Part shown: in pieces, positions 16,732 through 25,533 of the stretch
Layout: each line of letters starts with the position of its first letter
How positions within the stretch are numbered: position 1 is the first letter of the stretch
DNA from: Fodinibacter luteus
GTDB taxonomy: Bacteria > Actinomycetota > Actinomycetes > Actinomycetales > Dermatophilaceae
Assembly: GCF_039541575.1 (NCBI RefSeq)
Contig: NZ_BAABGM010000001.1
Coordinates: 186,001-250,000 of the forward strand
DNA: 64,000 nucleotides
Direction: 5' to 3'
Position numbers and translations under genes: made by a program
The notes under the pieces: generated by a model
Database searches by the model: none
The model's input: the letters and a program-made list of their open reading frames with translations, nothing else
What the model was told of the DNA's origin: nothing

Positions 16732-18279
16732 TCACTCGACCTCGAGCTCGTGGCCGTCGGCGTGCCCGGACTGGAGCGACGTCGACGGCCGCGGCTTGTC
16801 GGTCGGCTGCGCCGGGGGGAAGTTGCCCTTGCCCGGCTTGCCGTTGACGTCCACGGTGCTCATCGCGTACTGGAGCACCGCGAAGCCGATGGCGTCGCTG
16901 TTGACGTCGAGGGCCTTGGAGCTGAGGTTGTCGATGTCGTCGCACGCCTGGTGGTAGCACGGGTCGTAGGCGATGCCGGCCGTGCCTCCCCAGATGGACT
17001 CCTCCTCGGCCGTCTTGATGCCCTCGGCACCGGTGAACAGGCCACCGGACGGGATGCCGGCGGCGATGAACGGCCCGTAGTCGGAGCGACCGCTGAAGTC
17101 GGTGCCCTTGAACGGGATGCCGCGCTGGCTGTAGAACGCCTCGAAGGTCTTCTCGATCTCGGCCGAACCGGCCGGGCCGGGGCCTGCGCCGATCGCGTCG
17201 GAGTCGTCACCGTCGTAGACGAAGAACACGTAGTTCGGCGAGCCGACCATGTCGAAGTTGAGGTACAGGGCGATCTGTTCCTTCTCCTCGGCGGTGAGGC
17301 TGTTCACGTAGTACGTCGAGCCGACGAGGCTGGCCTCCTCGGCGCCCCACCACGCGAAGCGCACCGCGTTGACCGGCTTGACCTTGGCCATCTGCTCGGC
17401 GACCTCGAGGAGCGACGAGGACCCGGACCCGTTGTCGTTGATGCCCGGCCCGGCGTTGACCGAGTCGAGGTGGGCGCCGGCCACGACGACGTTGTCGGTG
17501 TTGCCACTCGTCTGGGCGATGACGTTGGACGTCGTGGCCTGGCCCCGGAACGTGTCCGTCTGGACGCGCATGGTCAGGCCGGCCGTGCTCGCGAGCGCGG
17601 CCCCGTCGGCCTGGGTCACGGCCAGGACGGGGATGTCGAGGGTGAAGTCGTTGCCCAGGGTGCCGTTGATGACGCCCGGCGCGTTGTTGTAGATGATGAC
17701 AGCGGATGCCCCGGCATTGTATGCGTTCGTCGCCTTGATCGCGAAGGTGCACGAACCGCGGCTGATCAGCGCGATGTTGCCCGCCGAGAAGGTGGCGAAG
17801 TCGGAGGCTTCGCAGCCCGGTGTCGCGTCGGCGGGGGGCGCCGGCAGGGCGGTCACGGCGGCGGTGACGTCTCCGCTGCCGGAGTAGCTGAGGATCGACG
17901 TGGACACCGAACCGGCCGGCGGTGGCGACACCCGCTCGAGGACCGGGGGGCTCAGGCTGATGAAGGTCTGGAAGGTGAACTCCTGGACCTCGGGCGTGTA
18001 CCCAGCCTTCTCCAGCCGCTCGACGACGTACTCGACGGACTCGTCGTAGCCGGGGCTGCCCGACACACGGGTGCCGTTGTTGGCGTCCGCGATGTCCTGA
18101 AGGGCTTGCTGGTGCTCCATGACGCCGTCGAGCGTGATGCACTCGAGCAGCTTGGCGTGGGTGTTGTTCACGCGCGTGTCGCAGGCGTTCGGGCCGGCGA
18201 GCACCGGCGGGGTGAACGCGACCGCGGCCGCGGCGGCGGCGACGACGGCGGCGCCGATCCGCAGGGGGGTACGAGACAT
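16732..18279 (-). CDS. Secreted M28 family zinc aminopeptidase with PA domain
   Basis: A 515-residue exported peptidase. A signal peptide ends near PVLAGPNA (about residue 29). A protease-associated (PA) domain is inserted at about 130-240 (FSAGNIALISRGSCTFAIK, ASAVIIYNN). The M28 core follows with the two-zinc ligands: His in AGAHLDSV, the bridging Asp in GINDNGSGSSSLLEVA, the catalytic and ligand Glu pair in GAEEASLVGS, Asp in NFDMVGSPN, and His in DPCYHQACDDIDN. Such enzymes remove N-terminal residues from extracellular peptides. ATG at 18279 follows GGAG with good spacing. A TAGCGT at 18334-18329 on this strand may be its -10 box. Confidence 0.92.
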   Translation of the reverse strand: MSRTPLRIGAAVVAAAAAAVAFTPPVLAGPNACDTRVNNTHAKLLECITLDGVMEHQQALQDIADANNGTRVSGSPGYDESVEYVVERLEKAGYTPEVQEFTFQTFISLSPPVLERVSPPPAGSVSTSILSYSGSGDVTAAVTALPAPPADATPGCEASDFATFSAGNIALISRGSCTFAIKATNAYNAGASAVIIYNNAPGVINGTLGNDFTLDIPVLAVTQADGAALASTAGLTMRVQTDTFRGQATTSNVIAQTSGNTDNVVVAGAHLDSVNAGPGINDNGSGSSSLLEVAEQMAKVKPVNAVRFAWWGAEEASLVGSTYYVNSLTAEEKEQIALYLNFDMVGSPNYVFFVYDGDDSDAIGAGPGPAGSAEIEKTFEAFYSQRGIPFKGTDFSGRSDYGPFIAAGIPSGGLFTGAEGIKTAEEESIWGGTAGIAYDPCYHQACDDIDNLSSKALDVNSDAIGFAVLQYAMSTVDVNGKPGKGNFPPAQPTDKPRPSTSLQSGHADGHELEVE

Positions 18280-18610
18280 GTGCGATCTCCAAGGTGTCTC
18301 AGTGGGTGGCCCCGGTTGGGGTGGCCCGACGCTAGTCCCGCACCCACGCCGCGTGAACCAAGAGCGGGTCAAGAGATGGTCAGCACATGGTCAGGACGGC
18401 AGGACACGGCACCCGTCGGACGGCATCTGTCGGCGACGACCCGCCGACGCACGGCGCGCGCACACGGCATCCGTGGGGCGCCGACCCGTCCGGCCAGCCC
18501 TCGCGCCGGGTGCGTCGACTTCGTGCGGTTGACCCACGGTTTCCCGTCGGCGATCTCCCAGAACCCGTACCCAGGTCGCACGAGGTCGAGGAGAGCCGGC
18601 GCGAACGGGG
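18280..18610. other. 331-bp gap between the M28 peptidase and rsmI
   Basis: This stretch holds the 5' region of the peptidase gene. It also has a short minus-strand reading (about 18600-18510) that looks coding, with phrases such as GYGFWEIADGKPWVNRTKS. That frame is open into the rsmI 3' end but has no start of its own. It could be a remnant of a lost gene. I see no hairpin, repeat or RNA gene here. Confidence 0.4.
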
Positions 18611-19441
18611 TCAGGGGCGGCCGACCGCCGCGTCGTAGAGCGCCTTCTTCGACAGCCCGGTGGCGGCGGCCACGTCGGCGCAGACGTCCTTGAGCCGCTC
18701 TCCCTCGTGGACCCGCTCGCGGATGCCTTCGAGCTGGCTCTCGAGGTCGGCCACGGGCCCGCTGGCGCCCGCCACGACGAGGGTGACCTCGCCCCGCACG
18801 CCGTCCGAGGCCCAGGCGACGAGCTCGGTGAGCGAGCCCCGCCGCACCTCCTCGTACGTCTTCGTCAGCTCGCGGCACACGACGGCCCGCCGGTCCGGCC
18901 CGAAGGCCTCCTCCATCGCGGCGAGGGTCCGGGCGAGGCGGTGCGGGGCCTCGAACAGCACGAGCGTGCGGGGCTCGCCGGCGAGCGCGGCGAGCGCCCG
19001 GGCCCGCTCCCCCGCCCGCCGGGGCAGGAAGCCCTCGAAGCAGAACCGGTCGACCGGCAGCCCGGACACGGCGAGCGCCATGAGCACCGCCGAGGGCCCC
19101 GGCACGCAGGTGACCCGCACGTCGATCCCGACGGCGGCACTGACGAGGCGGTACCCGGGGTCGGACACGGACGGCATCCCGGCATCCGTCACGACGACGA
19201 CCCGGGCGCCCTCGCGCAGCAGCTCGACGAGCTCGTCGGTGCGCTGCGCCTCGTTGTGCTCGTGGTAGCTGAGCACCCGACCCGTCGGGTTGACGTCGAG
19301 CGCCTCGCAGAGCCGGCGCAGCCGGCGGGTGTCCTCGGCGGCGACGACGTCGGCGAGCCGCAGCTCGTCGGCGAGGCGCGGCGCCGCGTCGCGGGGGTCG
19401 CCGATCGGGGTCGCTGCCAGGACGAGGACGCCGCCGCTCAT
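18611..19441 (-). CDS. rsmI: 16S rRNA (cytidine(1402)-2'-O)-methyltransferase
   Basis: A 276-residue SAM-dependent methylase of the tetrapyrrole-methylase fold that modifies C1402 in the ribosomal P site. The N-terminal signature LVLAATPIGDPRDAAPRL, the VVAAEDTRRLRRL block, VLSYHEHNEAQ and VVVVTDAGMPSVSDPGYRLV are all typical of RsmI. The C-terminal helix (GLSKKALYDAAV) is also present, so the gene is complete. It diverges from the protein mannosyltransferase gene with a 74-bp spacer; the same divergent pair is known in mycobacteria (Rv1003/Rv1002c). Confidence 0.93.
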   Translation of the reverse strand: MSGGVLVLAATPIGDPRDAAPRLADELRLADVVAAEDTRRLRRLCEALDVNPTGRVLSYHEHNEAQRTDELVELLREGARVVVVTDAGMPSVSDPGYRLVSAAVGIDVRVTCVPGPSAVLMALAVSGLPVDRFCFEGFLPRRAGERARALAALAGEPRTLVLFEAPHRLARTLAAMEEAFGPDRRAVVCRELTKTYEEVRRGSLTELVAWASDGVRGEVTLVVAGASGPVADLESQLEGIRERVHEGERLKDVCADVAAATGLSKKALYDAAVGRP

Positions 19442-19503
19442 GGCCCGATCCTCGCACGGCCGGCGCCACCCCGCGGGCGCCGGGAGGGCACGGACACCCC
19501 ACC

Positions 19504-19509
19504 TAGGAT
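19504..19509 (+). promoter_or_regulatory. Leaderless -10 box (TAGGAT) of the mannosyltransferase gene
   Basis: TAGGAT is followed by six bases and the GTG at 19516. An out-of-frame ATG inside it is closed after three codons. Confidence 0.5.
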
Positions 19510-19515
19510 GACCCG

Positions 19516-21075
19516 GTGACCCGGACCGACGAGCTGCGCCTGCGCCTGCTCGGGACCGGGCCGACGGACCGGTTGTGGGGGTGGCTGGGCCCGGGGCTCA
19601 TCGCCCTCGTCGGCGGCGCCCTGCGGTTCTGGGACCTCGACCGGCCCCGGGCCCTCGTCTTCGACGAGACGTACTACGTCAAGCAGGCCTGGTCGATGCT
19701 GCGCTTCGGCGTCGAGATGCGGGTGCTCGACTCGCTCACGGAGCCCGACGCCGCGTTCGTCGGCGGCAACCCGGACGTCTTCTCGAGCGTCGACGGCGAC
19801 ATGGTCGTCCACCCGCCGGTCGGCAAGTGGGTCATCGCCGTCGGCGAGGCGCTTCTCGGCGCGGGGTCGGGGTGGGGGTGGCGCTTCTCGGTCGCACTCC
19901 TCGGCACGCTGTCCATCCTCGTCGTGGGGCGGGTCGCGCGCCGGATGTTCGGCTCGACGGCGCTGGGCTGCGTCGCGGCGTTCCTCCTCGCCTTCGAGGG
20001 GTCGCACTTCGTCATGTCGCGCACCGGCATCCTCGACATCATCGTCATGTTCTTCGCCCTCTGCGGGTTCGCGGCGCTGCTCGTCGACCGCGACCGGAGC
20101 CGGGCGATCCTCGCCGAGAAGGTCGGCGCGCTCCCGCAGGGGACGTGGCCCGAGGGGATGGGGCCGTGGCTGGGCTGGCGCCCGTGGCGGTGGGTGGCGG
20201 GCCTGTCCCTCGGGCTGTGCACGAGCACGAAGTGGTCGGGGCTGTTCTTCCTCGCCGCGTTCGGGCTGCTCACCGTGTGGTGGGACATGGGGGCCCGGCG
20301 AGCGGCGGGCGTGCGCCGCTGGGGGCTGGGGGCACTCGTCAAGGACGGCCCGCTCGCCGCGCTGGCCATGGTCGGCACGAGCGCGGTCGTGTACGTCGTC
20401 TCGTGGAGCGGCTGGTTCCTCACCGACATCGGCTACCACCGCCAGTGGCACACCTTCCACCCGGGGGAGGGCGTGCTGTGGCTGCCGCCGACGCTGCGCA
20501 ACTGGGTGACGTACCACCAGGACGCGTTCGACTTCAACACCACGCTGCAGACCCCCCACCCCTACCAGTCGAACCCGTGGTCGTGGATGGTGCAGACCCG
20601 GCCGACGTCCTTCTTCTACGAGAGTCCGGGACGGGGGGTCGACGGCTGCACCGTCGAGCAGTGCTCGCAGGCGGTCAACCCGATCGGCACGCTCTCGGTG
20701 TGGTGGCTCGGCATCGTCGCGCTGCTCGTCGTGCTGTGGTGGTGGCTCGTGCGCCGCGACTGGCGGGCCGGGGCGATCGCTGCGGGCTTCGCCGGCGGCT
20801 ACCTGCCGTGGTTCGTCTTCCAGGACCGCACGATCTACACCTTCTACGCCGTGGCGTTCGAGCCGTGGGTCGTGCTCGCGGTCACGTTCCTCATCGGCCT
20901 CTGGCTCGGGCGCCGCGACGACGACCCGGCCCGCTGGCAGCGGCGCTGGCTCGTCGTCGGCGCGTACCTGCTGCTCACCCTCGCGCTGTTCGCGTTCTTC
21001 CACCCCGTCTACGTCGCCGACACGATCCCCTACGAGCAGTGGCGCTGGAGGATGTGGTTCCCGAGCTGGATCTAG
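19516..21075 (+). CDS. Dolichyl-phosphate-mannose-protein mannosyltransferase (GT39)
   Basis: A 519-residue polytopic membrane enzyme that transfers mannose from a polyprenyl-phosphate donor to Ser/Thr of exported proteins. The catalytic acidic motif in ALVFDETYYVKQAWSMLRFG lies in the first outside loop near residue 45. A second conserved loop has GDMVVHPPVGKWVIAVGEA. About ten hydrophobic segments and a conserved C-terminal PYEQWRWRMWFPSWI follow. Length and motifs match the actinobacterial Pmt group (Rv1002c type). It partners with the Sec system, so exported proteins such as the M28 peptidase or penicillin-acylase-like protein could be substrates (inference). Confidence 0.92.
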   Translation: MTRTDELRLRLLGTGPTDRLWGWLGPGLIALVGGALRFWDLDRPRALVFDETYYVKQAWSMLRFGVEMRVLDSLTEPDAAFVGGNPDVFSSVDGDMVVHPPVGKWVIAVGEALLGAGSGWGWRFSVALLGTLSILVVGRVARRMFGSTALGCVAAFLLAFEGSHFVMSRTGILDIIVMFFALCGFAALLVDRDRSRAILAEKVGALPQGTWPEGMGPWLGWRPWRWVAGLSLGLCTSTKWSGLFFLAAFGLLTVWWDMGARRAAGVRRWGLGALVKDGPLAALAMVGTSAVVYVVSWSGWFLTDIGYHRQWHTFHPGEGVLWLPPTLRNWVTYHQDAFDFNTTLQTPHPYQSNPWSWMVQTRPTSFFYESPGRGVDGCTVEQCSQAVNPIGTLSVWWLGIVALLVVLWWWLVRRDWRAGAIAAGFAGGYLPWFVFQDRTIYTFYAVAFEPWVVLAVTFLIGLWLGRRDDDPARWQRRWLVVGAYLLLTLALFAFFHPVYVADTIPYEQWRWRMWFPSWI

Positions 21076-21089
21076 CCGCACCCCCGTCC

Positions 21090-21139
21090 GGGTCGGGTGC
21101 CCAGCCGGCTGCCCCGGCGACCACCTCAGCACCCGACCC
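21090..21139. terminator. Weak long-loop hairpin after the mannosyltransferase gene
   Basis: GGGTCGGGTGC at 21090-21100 pairs with GCACCCGACCC at 21129-21139 around a 28-base loop. It lies just past the stop at 21075. The large loop makes this a weaker call. Confidence 0.35.
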
Positions 21140-21197
21140 CGGATGCCGTGGCCTGCCGGATGCCGTGGCGCACCTCGGGCCTGTCGGTGGCCGGCGT

Positions 21198-21203
21198 TAG
21201 GTT
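21198..21203 (+). promoter_or_regulatory. Leaderless -10 box (TAGGTT) of the nuclease-helicase gene
   Basis: TAGGTT is followed by six bases and the ATG at 21210. Confidence 0.5.
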
Positions 21204-21209
21204 CGGGTC

Positions 21210-24200
21210 ATGTTCCTCCTCGGCGACGCCCGGCTCGTCATCAGCGCCAGCGACCTGCGCACCGCGTCGGCGTGCGAGTTCGCCCTCGTGCGCGGCCTCG
21301 ACGTGCTGCTCGGCCGCGCCGAGGTCGCGCCGGTCGCCGCCGACCCGATGGCCGCACGGGTCGTGCAGCTCGGCAACGAGCACGAGCAGGCCGAGCTGCG
21401 CCGACTGGTCGCCGAGCACCGGGGCCGCGTCGTGCAGCTCGAGCGACCCGGCTACACCCGCGAGGCGCTCGAGGGTGCCCACGCCCGCACCGTCGAGGCC
21501 CTCGCCTCCCCCACGACCGACGTCGTCTACCAGGCGACGTTCTTCGACGGCGGCTTCGTCGGCCATGCCGACTTCCTCGAGCGCACCCCCGACGGCTGGC
21601 TCGTCAGCGACACGAAGCTGGCGCGCACCGAGAGCGTGCCCGCCCTGCTCCAGATCGCCGCCTACGCCGCGATGCTCGCGGGAGCAGGCGTGCCCACCGC
21701 GCCGGTCGCCCGGCTCGTCGTCGGCAGCGGCGAGGTGCGCGACTTCGCGCTCGACGACATCGTCCCCGTGTACCTCGCGCGGCGGGCCCGGCTCGACGCC
21801 CTGCTCGCCGAGCACCACGCGTCGGGGGCGGCGGCGCGGTGGGGCGACCCCCGCTGGCTCGCGTGCGGGCGCTGCGAGGTGTGCGAGCCCGAGGTCGAGG
21901 CCGCCCGCGACCTCCTGCTCGTCGCGGGCATGCGTGGACCCACCCGCCGGCGACTCCTCGAGGCGGGCGTCACGACCCTCGACGACCTCGCCGTGCGCAC
22001 CGAGCCGGTCCCCGACGTGCGGGCCACGACGCTCGAGCGGCTGCGCGAGCAGGCCCGCCTCCAGCTCGAGGGCGAGCGGTCGGGGGAGGTGCGCTCCGAG
22101 GTGGTCGACGCCGAGCCGCTGCGCCTCATGCCCACGCCCAGTCCCGGCGACGTCTTCTTCGACTTCGAGGGCGACCCGTTGTGGTCCGAGCGCGGGTCCT
22201 CGGTCTGGGGCCTGGAGTACCTCTTCGGCATCGTCGAGGTCGACACCGGCGCCCCGGTGTTCCGGGCGTTCTGGGCGCACGACCGCGTCGAGGAGCGTCA
22301 GGCCCTCGTCGACTTCGTCACGTGGCTGACGCGGCGGCGGCAGCGCTGGCCCGACCTGCACGTCTACCACTACGCGCCCTACGAGACGGCAGCCCTGCTC
22401 CGGCTCGCGGCCCGACACGGCGTCTGCGAGGACGACATCGACCAGCTGCTGCGCGACGGGGTCTTCGTCGACCTCTACGCCGTCGTCCGCTCGGCCGTCC
22501 GGGTGTCGCAGCGCTCGTACTCGATCAAGAAGCTCGAGCCGCTGTACATGGCGGCCCGCGAGGCCGCCGTCACGAACGCCGCCGACTCGATCGTCGTCTA
22601 CCACCAGTTCGTCGCGGCGACGGTGGCCGGGCGCACCGACGAGGCCGCCACCCTGCTCGCCGAGATCGCCGACTACAACCGGGACGACTGCGAGTCGACG
22701 TGGCGGCTGCGCGACTGGCTCCTCGCGCAGGGGTCGGCGGTCGGGGTCGTCGGCGCCGGGTCACCCAGCGACGGCCAGTCGGCGGAGCCCGCCACGGCGC
22801 AGGTCGCGTCGGACCAGCGGCGCGCCCTCCTCGACCTCGAGGCGCTGTTGCGCGAGCGCCTCGTCGGGGTCAGGCCGCACGAGCGCTCACCGGAGCAGCA
22901 GGCCGTCGCGCTCGTCGCGTCCTCGGTGCTCTTCCACGCCCGCGAGGACAAGCCCGGCTGGCAGGCGCACTTCGAGCGGCTGCGCACCCCGGTGCGCGAC
23001 TGGCGCTCCGCCGAGGGTTGCTTCGTCGTCGAGGCGGGCGAGGTCGTGCAGCCCTGGCACAAGCCCCCGGGTGCCCGCAGCGCCAGGCGTCGGCTCCGGC
23101 TCGACGGTGAGCCGATGCGCGGCCTCGCGCTCGCCCCCGGCGCCCGCGTGAGCACCGTCTACGCCGACCCGCCGCCCAGCGGCATCACGACCCTGCCAGG
23201 CCACGCCAACGCGTGCTCCTCGGCCGGAGTCACCGTGCTCGAGGCGGTCGACCGGCTCGCCGCCAACGGCCGGCTCCACCAGACCCTGCTCGTCGAGGAG
23301 CTCCAGCCGAGGCCGGCCTGCGAGCACACCGACCTCCCGCTCGCGCTCGTACCCAACGACCGGGTGGGCACCGGGCCCATCGACGCAGCCCTCGCCGAGG
23401 TCGCCCGGGCGGTCATCGACGCCGGCGACTCGCTCCCCCGCACCGCCGGGATCGACCTCCTCCTCCGCCGGCCCCCACGTCAGGTGGCGAGCCGAGGGCT
23501 GCCTCCCGTGGGCACCGGGGCCGCCCGACACCGCGACGCCGTCACCGAGGCCCTCCTCGACAGCGACGGCTCCTACCTTGCGGTGCAGGGCCCGCCCGGC
23601 ACCGGAAAGACCCACGTCGCGTCCCGCGTCATCGCCCGGCTCGTCCTCGAGCACGGCTGGCGGGTCGGCGTCACCTCGCAGGGTCACAAGGCGATCGAGA
23701 ACGTCCTGCGCGCGGTCGTCGCCGCCGGGGTGCCCGCAGCCCAGGTCGGCAAGGCCACCCGCGACACCGTCGACGCACCGTGGACCACCCTGGCCCGGGC
23801 CGACGAGCTGGGTGCGTTCGCCGCCACCCACCGGGCCGCGGGCCGCGGGTACGTCATCGGCGGCACGGCCTGGGACCTCACGAACACCAAGCGGGTGCAG
23901 CGCGGCGAGCTCGACCTCGTCGTCGTCGACGAGGCGGGGCAGTTCTCCCTCGCCAAGACACTGGCGTGCGCCGTCGCGGGCTCCCGGCTGCTCCTCCTGG
24001 GCGACCCGCAGCAGCTGCCCCAGGTCTCCCAGGGCATCCATCCCGACCCCGTCGACGCCTCGGCCCTCGGTTGGCTCGCCGCCGACGAGCCGGTCCTGTC
24101 CCCGCGACTCGGCTACTTCCTCGAGACGACGTGGCGGATGCACCCCGCCCTCACCGACGCGGTCTCGCGCCTGTCGTACGCCGGCCGGCTGCGCTCCGAG

Positions 24201-24785
24201 GAGTCCGTCACCGCGCGGCGCACCCTCGAGGGCGTCGAACCCGGTCTGCACGTACGGTTGGTCGACCACCACGACAACTCGACGTGGTCGCCCGAGGAGG
24301 CCGACGCCGTGCTCCACCTCGTGCGCCACCTGCTCGGGCGCACGTGGCACGACCCCGCCGAGCTCGGCTCGGGCGGCGCGCCCGTCGGGGCCCGGCCTCT
24401 CGTGCCCTCCGACGTCATCGTCATCACCCCCTACAACAGCCAGGTCGGGCAGCTGCGGCGCACCCTCGACGACGCGGGTCTCGACGACGTCGCCGTCGGC
24501 ACGGTCGACAAGTTCCAGGGCCAGGAGGCCCCGGTCGCCATCCTGTCGATGGCCGCCTCCTCGCACTCCGACGTCTCCCGCGGCATGGGCTTCCTCCTCG
24601 ACCGGCACCGCCTCAACGTCGCGGTGTCGCGAGGGCAGCACTGCGCGTTCGTCGTCCGCTCACGCGTGCTCACCGACTTCGCGCCCCGCTCACCCGACGA
24701 GCTCATCGCCCTCGGGGCGTTCCTCGGGCTGTGCGCCGGCGCCGTGACGACCGAGACGGTCGCGCCCGACCTCGTCCCGGCCTGA
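21210..24785 (+). CDS. TM0106 family RecB-like nuclease fused to a superfamily 1 helicase
   Basis: A 1191-residue protein. The N-terminal third is a RecB/Cas4-like nuclease, with metal residues in FVGHADFLERTPDGWLVSDT followed by K, and a cysteine cluster CGRCEVCEPE (about residues 225-235). An RNase H-like block starts with DVFFDFEGDPLW near residue 314. The C-terminal part is an SF1 (Dna2/Upf1-like) helicase with Walker A QGPPGTGKT near 793, Walker B VVVDEAGQFSL near 906, and motifs V/VI in VDKFQGQEA and RLNVAVSRGQH. The family is widespread in actinobacteria; its role in DNA repair or processing is unproven to my knowledge. Both catalytic halves look intact. It is a single gene with a leaderless promoter. 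Confidence 0.88.
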   Translation: MFLLGDARLVISASDLRTASACEFALVRGLDVLLGRAEVAPVAADPMAARVVQLGNEHEQAELRRLVAEHRGRVVQLERPGYTREALEGAHARTVEALASPTTDVVYQATFFDGGFVGHADFLERTPDGWLVSDTKLARTESVPALLQIAAYAAMLAGAGVPTAPVARLVVGSGEVRDFALDDIVPVYLARRARLDALLAEHHASGAAARWGDPRWLACGRCEVCEPEVEAARDLLLVAGMRGPTRRRLLEAGVTTLDDLAVRTEPVPDVRATTLERLREQARLQLEGERSGEVRSEVVDAEPLRLMPTPSPGDVFFDFEGDPLWSERGSSVWGLEYLFGIVEVDTGAPVFRAFWAHDRVEERQALVDFVTWLTRRRQRWPDLHVYHYAPYETAALLRLAARHGVCEDDIDQLLRDGVFVDLYAVVRSAVRVSQRSYSIKKLEPLYMAAREAAVTNAADSIVVYHQFVAATVAGRTDEAATLLAEIADYNRDDCESTWRLRDWLLAQGSAVGVVGAGSPSDGQSAEPATAQVASDQRRALLDLEALLRERLVGVRPHERSPEQQAVALVASSVLFHAREDKPGWQAHFERLRTPVRDWRSAEGCFVVEAGEVVQPWHKPPGARSARRRLRLDGEPMRGLALAPGARVSTVYADPPPSGITTLPGHANACSSAGVTVLEAVDRLAANGRLHQTLLVEELQPRPACEHTDLPLALVPNDRVGTGPIDAALAEVARAVIDAGDSLPRTAGIDLLLRRPPRQVASRGLPPVGTGAARHRDAVTEALLDSDGSYLAVQGPPGTGKTHVASRVIARLVLEHGWRVGVTSQGHKAIENVLRAVVAAGVPAAQVGKATRDTVDAPWTTLARADELGAFAATHRAAGRGYVIGGTAWDLTNTKRVQRGELDLVVVDEAGQFSLAKTLACAVAGSRLLLLGDPQQLPQVSQGIHPDPVDASALGWLAADEPVLSPRLGYFLETTWRMHPALTDAVSRLSYAGRLRSEESVTARRTLEGVEPGLHVRLVDHHDNSTWSPEEADAVLHLVRHLLGRTWHDPAELGSGGAPVGARPLVPSDVIVITPYNSQVGQLRRTLDDAGLDDVAVGTVDKFQGQEAPVAILSMAASSHSDVSRGMGFLLDRHRLNVAVSRGQHCAFVVRSRVLTDFAPRSPDELIALGAFLGLCAGAVTTETVAPDLVPA

Positions 24786-24805
24786 GCACGGCGACACGTC
24801 GCCGA

Positions 24806-24869
24806 CCCCGGCACCTCGCGACTCCGGCACCTGGCGACCCCGGCACCTGGCGACCCCGGCACCTCGCCA
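24806..24869. repeat. Four tandem 16-bp repeats
   Basis: Four units of CCCCGGCACCTCGCGA-type sequence run at 24806, 24822, 24838 and 24854 with one or two differences each. They fill the gap between the nuclease-helicase stop and the DinB stop, two convergent genes. Confidence 0.85.
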
Positions 24870-24893
24870 CCGATGGGATGCAGCTCCCCCGGC

Positions 24894-25430
24894 TCACTGC
24901 CCGGTGCGGCCGTCGATGCACTCGCGTAGCAGGTCGGCGTGGCCGAGGTGACGCGCGTACTCCTCGACGAGGTGCACGAGGACACCGCGCACGCTCACCG
25001 GCTGCCCGTGGTGGTGCACCTGCCGCCCCAGAGCGGCGTCGTCGAGCGTGTCGAGCCACGCATCGGCGTCGGCGACCTCGCGCTCCCACGTCGCGAACGC
25101 CTCGGCGACGACCTCGTCGTCCGCCACGGCCCCGGTGAAGTCCCAGTCCCGGTCATCCGGGCGGCGGTACAACCGGGTCACGGGCCGGCCCTGGAGCACG
25201 CCCCGGAACCACGACTGCTCCACGGCCGCGAGGTGCCGCACCAACCCGAGCAGGCTGAGCGTGCTCGGCGGCACCGAGCGACGGGCGAGCTGCTCGGCAT
25301 CCAGCCCCTCGCACTTCATGGCCAGGGTCATCCGGTAGTGCGTGAGGTAGTCGCGGTACGTCGCGAGCTCGCCGACGGGCGAACCGGCGGGCCTCGGGTC
25401 GTCGGCCGGGGGCACCCACATGTCGCTCAT
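24894..25430 (-). CDS. DinB family protein (DUF664-like)
   Basis: A 178-residue four-helix protein of the DinB/YfiT-like metalloenzyme superfamily. Members often transfer thiols such as mycothiol to electrophiles, but many have unknown roles. The three metal histidines are visible in LVRHLAAVEQSWF, GVLVHLVEEYARH and ARHLGHADLL. The start is the ATG at 25430. A longer reading begins with a Trp-rich non-family stretch, and a second ATG lies three codons later. No operon partner is obvious; the next gene upstream is 103 bp away on the same strand. Confidence 0.82.
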   Translation of the reverse strand: MSDMWVPPADDPRPAGSPVGELATYRDYLTHYRMTLAMKCEGLDAEQLARRSVPPSTLSLLGLVRHLAAVEQSWFRGVLQGRPVTRLYRRPDDRDWDFTGAVADDEVVAEAFATWEREVADADAWLDTLDDAALGRQVHHHGQPVSVRGVLVHLVEEYARHLGHADLLRECIDGRTGQ

Positions 25431-25533
25431 GGCGTCCAGCCAAGTCCACAGCGCGGCGCCCCACAACCCCCGCGGGCCCACGGCCACGGCACTCGTCAGG
25501 GCGGCAGCTGCACGACCCGGCGTCAGGGCCGGC

